Origin: Vitellaria paradoxa
Taxonomy: Eukaryota > Streptophyta > Magnoliopsida > Ericales > Sapotaceae
Length of the DNA stretch: 64,000 nt
NCBI GenBank assembly: GCA_019916065.1
Contig: CM034233.1
Location: 49,098,009 to 49,162,008, forward strand
Direction: 5' to 3'
The translations under genes were made by a program, and so were the position numbers. Below, piece after piece: positions 33,261 through 45,900 of this stretch (its first letter is position 1; each line of letters begins with the position of its first letter). Below the pieces are notes generated by a model. That model was not told the DNA's origin. It ran no database searches and worked only from the letters and a program-made list of their open reading frames with translations.

Positions 33261-33576
33261 GCTAATATATTTTGAATGACCACAAAGCACTTGCTAATGT
33301 CTTCCTACCACATGGCAGGGACTTGGCTCGAAGTTCACAGAAAAGAATTAGTGACCACTTTATCTATATTTGTGATCGCTGTAGGTAATCGCAAAAGGTC
33401 AGCGGTCGCAAAAGGTCTAGACTTAAATTCATTGGCGATCGCCAATGCAGTCGCTAATAGTTGCTAGCGACGAGATAATTGGGACCCCTCGGCGGCGGTT
33501 GTTAGGCGGTCGCTAATATGTTTTAGCGTCTGCTATCCCACTTTTGGTGACCACCAAACCCTTTTTTCTAGTAGTG
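33261..33576. mobile_element. CACTA-type terminus with subterminal repeats
   Basis: The sequence ends TTTTTTCTAGTAGTG at 33576, the inverted form of CACTACTAGAAAAAA, a common CACTA terminus. Upstream are repeated, partly inverted GCGATCGC, GGTCGCTAATA and TTAGCGAC words at 33370-33530, as in CACTA subterminal arrays. The opposite end was not found, so the element may be truncated or split by the copia element. Confidence 0.55.
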
Positions 33577-33603
33577 TATTCAAGTGCTTAATTATATAAA
33601 ATA

Positions 33604-34345
33604 CTAGTAATTACCTGTGCCTGAAGGCACAAAAATATAATTTAGCATGTAAATAATTTAAATTTAAATTTATGAAACAAACTTACATAAAAAAAAATGT
33701 AAAAATAACCTATAAAAAATAAAAATTATTAATCAAAAGAGATTAAGTATAAAGTTTTATTATTTATTACAAATATTATCACTTTTTTAAAATATTCATT
33801 TAAAATCTCTTATATAAAAAGTATTCAAAAAATATGAGAAGAGTGAGAGAAAAATAAAAAAATAATCCTGATCATTTAGTCAATTTAATAGTTTAAAATA
33901 TCTCAAATTTAAAATTTAAAATTTCCTTATTATATAAATGTCACAAAGTGTAAAAGTATGTGTATTTAAAATTAAAGTTTTAGGCACATTAAAATTGAAA
34001 TTTTAATTTAAATGTTTATTTTTTAATAAAATTTTTAAAAATTTAAAATTTAAATATATTTTTTAAATAAAATAATTTAATTGACTTTGTCTAATAGATA
34101 TCCATATATTATTTAATAACAATAGATAATATAAACAAAATATAATATATATAATATATGTATGTATAATTTTACAAAATATAATATTTATTTTAATTAA
34201 ATTTCAAATTTCAAATTTAAAGGATGAGTTTTATTATATAAGTATATAATAAGTGATGATGTGGCGAAATTTTAATGATGACTGAAATAAATGTCAAATC
34301 GAATAATATATCTTATTATATATATATATATCAAAGCGAGATCTT
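33604..34345 (-). mobile_element. Candidate non-autonomous Helitron
   Basis: On the minus strand the right-hand end reads GTGCCTTCAGGCAC (perfect 6 bp stem), nine bases, then CTAG, followed by T. That is the Helitron 3' hairpin, CTRR terminus and A-T insertion site. The 5' end would be a TC near 34345 (minus: TCTCGCTTTG), which cannot be confirmed. The body is AT-rich with no Rep/helicase ORF. Confidence 0.5.
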
Positions 34346-36414
34346 CTATTTTTAAATATTTTTTAAATGATGTGAAAAATATGTAACATTTACCAAAAGT
34401 AAAAAAAAAAAAAAAAGGAAAAGAGAGGTTAAAATTTTGATAAAGAAATTATATAAAATAAAAAATAACAAGAAAAATCTGGCTAATGATACACAAAGAG
34501 ACAGGAGTTACCAAACGCAACCTAAATTTGCCAATAAGCCAATTAACTTCTCATTCCATCTTTGTCAGGGTTTAGATGCCTAGTGAAGAAGAGAAAAAGC
34601 AGTCCATAGCCATCCTCAGAAGCTGGAGGTGGAAACAACACATGGTCATTTTCATCTCTAGTGAGCCACACGAAGCGACAAGTAGTCATGTCAGTGACTC
34701 TCCAACCTGCGAGTTTTATCTCTAGTTTTAAACCTAGGAAATACTATATTAACAACTAGATTTTTTATGGGCCTCGTTACAAGTTCAAAAAGTGAGAACA
34801 TGTGGTTAGATAGTGATATTGAAAATGACACACAAAGGCCAAACGATGGTTAGGTAGTAACACTGAAAACCAGACATAACTAAAGGCTGTTTTAATACAG
34901 ATTTAGAGAAGGTGATATACTAATATGTTATGTCAATTTCATAATTTATAATTAGAGTCATTAATTTTGAATTCAATAATTTAGATACATCTATATTTAT
35001 TTTAAATTAAAATAGTATAAATATATTTGAACCGTTAAATTAAAATTTAATGGTTCATGATTAATCACAAGACTGACATAGTAAAACTCCTTCTATTCAT
35101 TTGATACACTAACTTATTTTATATATATAATTTTTTGTAATTTTGTTCTAACAATTACAAAAATGCAACTTTTCATGCGTTGGTTAAAAAATTGAAATTT
35201 TGTAAAAATCATACAAATTTTTATGATTTTAGTTTGTATTATAACTTTTTGTGAATTTGATAAAATTACAATTTTTGAAAAACAAATTTCAAAGAGAAGT
35301 TAAACTTTCCCCAAAAAGAAAAGAGAAAAATTTACAAGACTAAAAAGGTTACTAAAAATTACTTCGCTAGATTGTCAAAGAATAAAATATTAACTCAATC
35401 CCAACATTGGTTTCAAAGCAGAAAAAAAATATTATTCCATTAAAAAGTATTGCGTGTTTGACAATAAAAATCTTGTAAATAAATTTCATTTAATTTTGAA
35501 AAACTTTTTTCTTTTTAAATTTATAGACTACAATTTTAATACATCATTGTGATAATAGTGGTAGAAATACACAGGCAAGCATGGGGCCCTTGAGACCCAG
35601 CAGTACTCTCAATTAGTGGAAGAGACAAGTAAACGGTGAAAACAGGGATAGAGACTGCAGCAGGGTCGTGTTATTTCTTCTGTCTTGAGAAAGTGACCAT
35701 AGGGCGTCACTCGTCCCAAATGTTGGCTCCTTGGCATCAAATCCAAACCCTTTCTTCGACCTTCCCAATGGACGGCTTTGGCATTTCTCTGGCATATTAT
35801 ATGTGTGTGTGTGTTTATATTTCTACTAATAAAAGAACTCGATCTTTTTAAACTCATAGGTACTCTAGGTTTCTCTATATTTATTTACTTATTTTCATAA
35901 AAAGGAAACAACAACTTTCAAAATTTTATTAATAATCCTTATTTATGGTAGAGAAAGATTAAAATATATTAAAATTATAGTTACTACGTCTAATGAATTT
36001 ATATCAAAGTTAATATTGATTGTAGATATGATACAATTAAGAGTGGAGTTAGATATTTTTTTCATCTCGAGTTATGAGCCGAGTATTAAACTAGATAATG
36101 GTTAGATATTAAGTTAGTTTAAAAAATTTTCTTATCCTGAGTTATGAACTCGATATTAAACTATGTTATAACTAAATATTAAATTAGAGTAATTAGGTTA
36201 GAATATTATATATTATTAGTATTAAAATAAAAAATTTGGGGGCAAAATTTTACCCAAGACTACTGGCCCTTGCGTACCTCTGCCTATGAGTATAATAAAT
36301 ATAAAATTATTAAAATTTAATGTGACGGTTCAACTGTGTTAAAAAATAATAATAATAATCCAAGCAAACGGTTTAAGACCAAGCCTCAAACTCGATTCTT
36401 TTATCAACTTGCTC
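34346..36414. other. Upstream region of GA20ox; no gene supported
   Basis: AT-rich with short ORFs that are frame shadows. 36067-36190 holds two diverged copies of a ~54 bp word (GAGTTATGAGCCGAGTATTAAA / GAGTTATGAACTCGATATTAAA) about 71 bp apart. A more GC-balanced block at 35570-35790 shows no recognised coding or RNA signal. Confidence 0.5.
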
Positions 36415-36422
36415 TATAAATA
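36415..36422 (+). promoter_or_regulatory. TATA box of GA20ox
   Basis: TATAAATA lies 46 bases before the start codon at 36468, placing the transcription start near 36445-36455 and giving a very short leader. Confidence 0.65.
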
Positions 36423-36467
36423 GCTTTCTTTGGGCTCCCATCACTCCTTAAGAGAGCACCTTTCCGA

Positions 36468-36985
36468 ATGGACTCAAGTTCCCCAACTCTTCTCCAGTGT
36501 CCTCCATTAGAGTTCAAGGATGACAAAGAAAATAAGGTGAAAAACCAACCAAACTTGCCTAAAGAGTTCATTTGGCCACATGGGGACCCGGTGAACACTG
36601 AAGAAGAGCTGAATGAACTTCTAGTAGACCTGGAGGGGTTCTACAGAGGTGATGAGGCCGCGACCTTATTCGCGGCCGAGCTTGTTAAGACGGCGTGCCT
36701 CAACCATGGCTTCTTCCAAGTCACCAACCACGGAGTTGATGAAGGTATAATTCGGGCCGCCTATTGTGAGATGGACGCCATCTTCAACCTCCCGTCTAGC
36801 AAGAAGCTCGGAGCTCGGAGGAAACCAGGCACCGTCTGCGGTTATTCCGGCGCTCATGCTGATCGTTACTCGTCTAAATTGCCATGGAAAGAGACGTTCT
36901 CATTTAGCTACCACGGGAACAGCCCTCAACCCGTGGTGGTGGATTTCTTCAAATCTTCCTTAGGAGATGATTTTGAAGTCACCGG
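36468..36985 (+). CDS. GA20OX: GA20ox exon 1
   Basis: 518 nt, residues 1-172 plus two bases. Contains the FxWPHGDP start region, [14 protein letters not shown] (non-haem dioxygenase N-terminal domain), [22 protein letters not shown]. Ends ACCGG at donor GTGAGC. The ATG at 36468 is the first in frame after the TATA box. Confidence 0.95.
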
Positions 36986-39900
36986 GTGAGCTAGCTGGGC
37001 TGGTAACACTTACCCGTGTCAATTTTTTTTAATGGGACCTCTATACTAAAGTGAGATTACTGTCAGAAAAATATATATATATATATATATATATCAATAT
37101 AAATTAGTAAAAGGATCGTGCGTATCACTGTAAACAAAAATATTTATTGAGATATTTTTTTAACTTAAAAAATTGCCATTATTCCATTATTAGAATAACT
37201 AATTATGAAAACTCTCACTAAGATATTTTTTAATTTAAAAAATATTATTATTATATCATTTTGATAGTAATTATGATAGATTATTCAGGCGCACATATAA
37301 ACATTTTCCCATTTTTAAAATTCATTCTCTTTTCACCATATAATAGAATTTTATTTCGTTTTTCTTTTTATCATGCTGTTGTATCACAACCATTTGTGGT
37401 GTATGTGCATTTAGAGTGTCAATCAAAAATAAACTCATCCACGTTAGTTATGAATTTCACCTTTACGTGTGTCTACATAGAATAAGATAACCCTATTTAT
37501 CATTATCTTATCTTAATTAGTATAGAGCTACTATTGCCTTAATAAATACATGTTAGTTCCATTCATTTGTATAAAGATGACAAAAATAATTATTTTACAA
37601 CGCGAAATACAAAATTTGATCGATCTATGGTTCTTTTTTTTTTCACCTTCACTTATATAGACATACACAAGTGGGCTCACTTGTATTTTAAGTAAATTAA
37701 TTAATAACACATAATCTATATATATATATATATATTTTACAAAATGCGAAAATATGATCTTAATATCGTACAATTTAATCATTTTAAGGGAGTATTTGGA
37801 GTTATAAAAATTTAGTATAAATTTGTAAAAATTTCAGTTTTAACAATTATACAGTGAGTGAAAATTTTAAATTTTATAGAGATTGATAAAAATTTTTAAA
37901 GTTTTTTAAAGTTTCAAACGACTTCTAAATGAAATACGCAATTAAGATATATTTTTATTAGTAAAAATATTATTGTTATATCTTTATGGTGGCATAAATG
38001 TTTTTGAGAAAAAAACTAATTGAAAATTAAAGCATTTCTCTTTGTGTATGCGTGTAAAGTGTGAAAAATAAATTGAAAATAGAGAAACCTATGTTATTTT
38101 GTACTTATTTATTTTTAAATCAACAATATTAGTGTGCGTATGGAGTGCTGATTTACCCAAAAATTCCTTACTTTCTTCAATTTTCTTTAATTTTTTTCAA
38201 CTTTTTTTACCACAAAAATTTTAACTTTTTTCCATCATCTTTCTCAAACTTTCTCTAAATTTTACCAAATTTCTCTAAATATTTCACACTTTTGTAAGAA
38301 CACTCCAAAAACTCAACAATCCAAAATTTATCAACTTTTTATTCATTTTGTTTTGCTAAAATTTGATACTCCAAACAAGCACTTCAAGTCCATTTCCATT
38401 GTTCATCTTTCGAGCGTGTTACGGAGGAATCCCATATTCTTCTTCAGCCATTAAAGTTCATCAGACATATATATATACACAAATTATTTTCCCTTGAAGT
38501 TAATTGTTCATACAGACACAAATTATTTCACTTGAAGTTAATTGTCTTTTAAGCAGCTTTATTACATTAATTAATTTGGTTAATTTTGTACGTAGGTGGA
38601 TTTATCAAAGGTACTGTGAAGCAGGGGCGGAGGCATTCAGAGGCAAGGGGGGGCACGTGACCCCCCTGAGTTTTACAATTAAATTTACTAAAATACCCCT
38701 AACCCCTTAAATTATTACCAAACTAACACAAAGACCTAATAGGGTAAATACCCAATTCCAGCTTCAAACTGCAATTGCAGCCCTCCCGCAGTCCCGTGAG
38801 TCCGTGACTTCGTCCAACTTCAGCGAGCAACATCTCTCATCTCTCCGGCTTTCCGCGACCGCGACTCCGTGAATCCAGTTGATTCCGGCGACACCCAACG
38901 TGAAACGACAGCAAATCTGCAATATTGAGACCAAGTAAGCATTTTATTTTTTTTTTTCAGTTCATTCTGTCAAATTTTTGTTTTGTTAGATTACTGCAAA
39001 ATACAGTTGTTCTGCTGCTTTAATCTCCTCTATAGTTGCATCGTCCTTGACATAGGCAGATTGCTGAAGGTTTTTCCACGGCTAAAGATTTTGGCCCATA
39101 GCATGATTGTACTGGCTCCTCCCTTTGCTTCCTGTCTGTGTATTCCTTCCCACTGTATAGTTTTTTATTTTCATTTTGTTTACAACTTTCAACTTTAGCT
39201 TTTTTCAAGTCGTAGGAAGACAAGGATTACATCGAAAAAGAAAACAAATCAGAGATGATCAGCTTGGTTTTCTTTATTAAATTGCGTTAAAAGTAGCTTT
39301 AGCTTTCATGGTACATTAGGTGAATTTTAAATCAAGCATTAATTACACTTTAATCTCATTACAGTTTGGTCTAAATTCTAAAAATATATAAGGAATTTTA
39401 GTTTAAAATTTTTCATATAATTTTTTCGTGATTTGAATAAAAGTGAAAAAATTAATAAAATTTATAAAATTAAATTATATTTTTGCATCACGTGCCATTG
39501 AAGCTCATGCATGATTATGCAAAAAAATATTATAAAAAAAATTAGAGTCAAATTTATCAATGAATTTTTTGTTGAGTTTATTTTAAAAATGTTTAATTTT
39601 AACATAAAAATGTATTTTTATTTATCTATTATTGGGTAAATCATTTCCTTCCAAATAATTTTATATAGACACAATTATAATTTAATAACTTTAATCAGCT
39701 GGAATTCTTTGAAAATGATAATTTGAAAATGACATGACTAACTATGACTATTTTATGCTAAAAGAATTAATTAGGCAACCAATTAAACTGTAAAGTATCA
39801 AATATAAATGGTTTTTGTATATAATTCAAGACTATGAGTATTTTTTTTAAAGCGAATGTATGATTTTTGGCATTTGAGTATTGTTGTGTATGCTAAAAAA

Positions 39901-42900
39901 TCTAGCTTGTTTTTCAATTTCTCATGATTTTGGAATGGTTAAAAATTGTGTATGTTTGATTTGTGATTAAATAACTTATTTTGTTTGTTTTTTTAATTCA
40001 ATGTGATTTTTCTTCTGTATAAACATTATATTTGCTATTTATACTCCACTTTAATTTTTTTTTTTTTAGATATGTTGAGATATTATAAGAGAAAAAGTGA
40101 TGAAGAAGAGTCATCTTCGATGAATTCCAATGATCCTTCAACAAAAATCTCCTTAGAAAAGCCACCATTGAGTAGTGAACCTTCAAAAAAAACTTGTGTG
40201 GAATCCAAGGTTCTAGAGTTTCCATCCAATCGAGTTTCTACACACTCATCAAGTATCAAAGATTCTTCAAGAAGTGATCATGCAGAATTCAACCTCCCTG
40301 AACTTCCATCTGATCCAGGAGTACGGCCTAAGATTGTCGAATATGATCCCAATATTCGTGAAATGGTTCGTAGAAAGTACTACCTTAATGGTGCTTGCCA
40401 ACCTCGTAAACATGAATTTCCACAAAGAGATTTCAATGGAAAGTTAAGAAGATTTAATCCTGCGTGGTTTGATGAATTTAATTGGTTGGAGTATAGCATA
40501 TCAAAGGATTCTGCATTTTGCCTTTACTGTTATCTTTTTAAGAATGAGTGTGGAGATCAAGGGGGTGGTGATGCATTTGTTAGTGAAGGTTTTAGGGATT
40601 GGAAGAAGAAAGATAAGCTTCGCAAACATGAGGGAGGAGTTAATAGTACTCACAGACAAGCTTGGAGTAAATGCCAAGATTTGATGAATCAAAAACAACA
40701 TATTGAAACCAGTTTTGGTAAAATGACAGAAGAAGCAAGAATTGATTATAGAATTCGACTTAATGCATCAATTGACTGCATTAGATTCCTTTTAAGACAA
40801 GGACTTCCATTTCGTGGGCACAATGAGTATGATGGTTCAAGCAACCAGGGAAATTTTTTAGAGCTTTTAAAATTCCTTACAGATCATAATGAGGAGGTGA
40901 GAAATGTTGCACTTAAGAATGCTCCTGAGAATCTTAAGTTAATAGCGCCTCAAATTCAGAAGGATATTGTTAGAGCTTGTGCATTTGAAACAACCAATGC
41001 TATAATTAAAGAGCTTGGTGATGGATTATTTTCTGTTCTCCTTGATGAATCTCGTGACGTGTCAATGAAGGAGCAAATGGCCGTTGTTTTGAGATTTGTA
41101 AACAAAAAAGGATGCGTGGTTGAACGTTTTCTGGGCTTAAAGCATGTCACTAGCACAACTGCTCAGTCCCTTAAAAATGCACTTGAAGAGTTATTTTTTG
41201 CACATAGATTAAGCATATCTATGTTGCGTGGGCAAGGTTATGATGGAGCAAGTAATATGCGAGGTGAATTTAATGGATTGAAGACTCTTATCTTGAAAGA
41301 GAATGAGTGTGCATATTATGTGCATTGTTTTGCTCACCAGCTTCAACTAGCTCTTGTTGCAGTGGCGAAGAACCATGTCCTTATTGCCACGCTCTTCCTC
41401 TTGATTTCTAATATTGTTAATGTGGTTGGATCTTCGTGCAAGCGACGAGATACTTTGCGAGAGGCACAAGTTGCTCGAATTATTGAAGGCTTGGAAAATG
41501 AAGAAATCACAAGTGGGCGAGGCTTGAATCAAGAAAGTACTATAATTCGGCCAAGTGATACACGTTGGGGATCGCATTATGGGACTCTTATGAGCTTGAT
41601 TAACATGTTTGCCTCAGTAATTGATGTGCTTGATGTGGTTGTAGAGGAGGGAACAAATTCAGATCAAAAGGCTGAAGCATTGCGTTTATTAAAAGCGATG
41701 CAATCCTTTGAGTTTGTGATTACATTGCATTTGATGAAATCAATATTGGGAATAACAAATGATTTGTCTCAAGCACTGCAACGGAAAGAGCAAGATATTG
41801 GGAATGCAATTGTCTTAGTTGACATTTCTAAGAAAAGACTTCAAGCGATGAGGGATAATGGGTGGAATTCTTTGGTGGAAGAAGTTTCTGCTTTTTGTGT
41901 GAAACATCATATTAGTATTCCTAGCATGGATGATTTGTATGTAGTTCAAGGAAGATCACGCCGTAGAGCTGAAGAAATGACAAACTCACATCACTACCGC
42001 GTTGAATTATTCAATACTGTCATAGATACGCAACTGCAAGAGCTAAATAACAGATTTAATGAGGTAAATACCAAGTTGTTGCTTTGTGTTTCATGCCTAA
42101 ATCCATCCAATTCATTTGCTGCTTTTGACAAGCAAAAGGTGATTCAATTAGCTCAATTTTACCCAAATGACTTTTCAGACATTGAGCTTTTAGCACTTTC
42201 GGATCAACTTGAAAATTTCATTATGGATATGCGCTTGAATGTTGAGTTTTCAGGTGTAAAGGGGTTTGGTGACATTACTCAAAAGATGGTTGAAAATAGA
42301 AGAGATGTGGCATACCCATTAGTTTACAAGCTCCTAACTTTGATCTTGATTTTGCCCATTGCAACTGCTACAGTAGAGAGGGCATTCTCTGGTATGAAGA
42401 TAGTGAAGAATCGACTTCGCAACCGAATGGGTGATGAGTTGATGAATGATTGTTTGGTTGTGTATATTGAAAAAGATATATTTAGCAGCTTGTCAAATGA
42501 ATGTATCATGAATTATTTTCAAAATATGAAAAAGCGTAGGGGTCAATTGTAAGTTAAATTTTAATATGGAGAACAATGTTTAGCTTTTGTATTACTTACC
42601 TTGAGTTTTAGTACAAAGTATGTTTTTGTGTAATTTTTATACATTGTGCCCCCCCATGAGAAAAATCCTAGATCCGCCCCTGCTGTGAAGCGATGAAGAA
42701 ATTATCCCAAGTCATAATGGAGCTGTTGGGAATAAGCTTGGGAGTAGAGCGATCACACTACAGGGAATTCTTTGAAGATGGGAGTTCAATAATGAGGTGC
42801 AATTATTATCCGCCTTGCAAAAACCCAGGCCTCACCCTTGGCACTGGCCCACACTGCGATCCGACGTCCTTGACGATACTTCATCAGGACCAAGTTGGAG

Positions 42901-45900
42901 GCCTCCAAGTCTTTACAAATAACAAGTGGCAGGCTGTTCGACCTCGTCCAGATGCCTTTGTTGTCAATATTGGTGATACCTTCATGGTAAGTCTTTCCAT
43001 CCTTCTCTTCAAGGTATGTTTAGATATAGAATTTGCCAAGTAAAAGAATAAACAATAAAAAAGTAGAGAAAATAAAATGAAGACATAAAATTTTAAGTTT
43101 ATGATTTTATTTTAGAAAATTAAAAAATATACAAATTAAAAAAATTTACCAATAAATTAAGAAATAATTATCTTTTTACCGTCTATATTTTGTGTAAAAA
43201 TCGCTAAAACCTATTAAATTTTAATTATCTGTTGCTGTACCTTTTATATTTTATATTAAGTAAATTTTTTATTATTTTAATTTCTTGAATTTCATAATTT
43301 TTTTATATTATTTTATCAAGCAACCAAATATAAGGAATGATCTTGAATCCTATTACTTATCTTTCTATTTTATAAATATTTAATCCAAGTATATCTTAAA
43401 TATAATAATGTAGGGTTTTAATTAGAAAACGCAACTTAACTACGTTATACTTTATTAAATACTATATGTATAGTTTCCCGTTAGGTATGTTTCTTTTTTC
43501 TCCATTTTTATTTTTTTCTCATTTTTATTCTCGTTCTTATTTTTTAACCTTTATTTTAATTTTTTAATACTATTTTTTTCTATATTAAAAAATGATTGCT
43601 TAATTAAAGGCTATTCTTGAATTTCAACAAGTGTAAGTGGACTTCTCATAATATGGGGATACGAAAAATGGTTATTTATATCTCTATTTTATAAGTAATA
43701 TTTTCTCCATAGAGCCCGATTAGATGGTGCTAAATTTTAGAGAGATAAATTTCAGAGGGAGTATAAGATAAGAAGGGATATTATTTTTAGAAGGTTGGCC
43801 CACATTGATGTGATGTTTATGGAGGGAGATAACTTTCAACTTGGTTTGGATGTTTTATAAATAAGAGGAGGTGAATGATGAAAAAAACAGTCAAATAACT
43901 CTTTTGCCCTTATGGTGTTCTAAAACTTGGTTACCCATTAAATTAAACTCGGTTACCCAAACTTAATTATATGTTTATACTAATTATATAATGTGAAAAC
44001 AAACTAGTACAAATTAATTTTAGACAAATTAATTATAAATAAATTATGTTATTAATAAATTAAACTTTATAAAATATATAAATTAGTTTCATATACAATA
44101 ACATCCCAATTTATCTAAAGCTTCCTTAGTCACTTATTTTTTTCTCCTTATTTAAAAAATATCAATATATGTGTAATTTTGTATAAATTTGCTAAAAAAT
44201 AATATTATTATATTTACTAAAAAATAATATTATTATCTTAAAATCACATCACCTCCTATTTGAAAAAAATATATTTTTTTAATCACACAACTCCCTATTT
44301 GGAAAAAAAATTATATTTTTTATTTTTATTAATATAACTTTTAATACATTTTTCCATTAGAAAAAAAAAAGAATTTATTTCTAATATAAAATACATTTTG
44401 TAGGTGAGAAATGGGGATGAAAAGGGGTATAATGGCCTAATTTAATCCATATAAGGGGGGCTAATTTTTGGAGAGCTTAAACCCTCTCCAAAAATAATAC
44501 ACCTTCTTTCAAGATTAAGAAGGGGAGATTATTTTTACAGGAGAGAAATTTTACTTCCCAAACCAAGCAAAAAATATCACATCAAAACTTATAAGAGTAT
44601 ATTATTTATGAAAACTCTTATTTGTAGCATCCAATCGACCCCACAAGGAGAAATATTTAGAAGTATACCCATTTAAGCTATATGAATTGATTTAGGTTTT
44701 AAAGAAGAAAACGCAGACGCGCCGGCAGGGGTCCTGGCAATAATTTTCTGGTTACGTTGATAGGAAAGACAGTGATATTACATGAAAGCCCACCTTAGGG
44801 GGTTGGATTGTTGCTGTTCCGTTTCAGATTCTAACATATATATTCGTCAACTTTTCCTAGTTCAACCCAAGATATAATATCTGTATGTGTGCAAAAACTG
44901 AATATATATACTTTTAATCCATAAGACATTAGAACTTATGTCAATGGTTGTAAAAAGCAGTAATAACTGAGTGTAATAATAACGAAAAATAACTAATATA
45001 ATAATAAAAAAATAAAAATATAATGTGATCGAAAAGGTAAAAAATTGTTACTTAACGATTTTATATGATTGCAATAGCTGATTTTAAAAGCCATGTTACG
45101 CCAATGGAGCACATTCTTTGAGGAGAGTAGAAAAACCTAATTAACACCGGGGGAGTTGCGTATACGGTAAGGTGCTTACAATTATGTATATATATGTAGG
45201 TATGTTTTAGTTTATATATGTGTACCTCTGTGTGTGCTTTTTTTTTTTTTGGTTTGGGGGGGGGGGGGGACTGTGGAGCATGGTAGGGAATGGTGAGTTT
45301 TGACAAGACTATATTCGGATTCAAATATCTGAATTGATTTCACATTAATCATTCGAAAGGAATCGATAACATTTGGATACGACAACTTAGATATTATTTT
45401 CATGCGAATTTGAGATCGGTAACACAAGGGATGTAAATGACAATGGGAAAGTACAGTAACTGAAATTCAAGCTTCATTTGGAAATAATTAGTATTAGTTA
45501 ATGATTAATGGTTAGTAGTTAATTAAAAAAAAAAGCTAGCTGATTTTGTATTTGGAAAGAAAAAAAAGTGACTAATGGCTAATAGGTCGTAGCTAACTAA
45601 ATAAAAGCTAACTAATTTTGTGTTTGGGAAGGAAAAAAAAAAATAATTTTTTTATTGGTGACTAACTTGTTAACATTTTTACACTTGAAAGTTTAAAAAA
45701 AAGATTAAAATATAAGAGGGTAAAAAAATCCAACCACTGTTAAAGTAGCTACTCTTCCCAAACGGACTCTCATTTTTATCTCTTGTCACTTTAGTTTAAC
45801 TATCATTCTCTTAATTCCATCTATCAGATTATCTCTTCTACATTTTTCTCAAATTTTAATTGTAAATCTTGGACTGCGGCCAACTCAAAATATATATAAT

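Larger units (their letters stand above)
38622..42682 (+). mobile_element. Complete hAT transposon (4,061 bp) in GA20ox exon 2
   Basis: The ends are CAGGGGCGGA and TCCGCCCCTG, a perfect 10 bp inverted repeat. A subterminal GGGGGGGCAC at 38647-38656 mirrors GTGCCCCCCC at 42646-42655 (25 and 27 bp from the ends). A perfect 8 bp duplication flanks it. It carries a leader exon, an intron and one uninterrupted transposase ORF in the same orientation as GA20ox. Nothing in it looks decayed, so it may be autonomous and recently inserted. Confidence 0.96.

Noticed and set aside
33276..33467. 63-codon ORF
   Set aside because: It lies in CACTA subterminal repeats; the codons follow from the repeat words.
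35609..35857. Overlapping ORFs in three frames upstream of GA20ox
   Set aside because: All frames are short, no conserved motif was seen, and openness in several frames at once points to composition rather than coding.
40003..40071. Upstream 23-codon extension of the hAT transposase
   Set aside because: It runs through the polypyrimidine tract and splice acceptor and would add a hydrophobic leader not expected in this nuclear enzyme.
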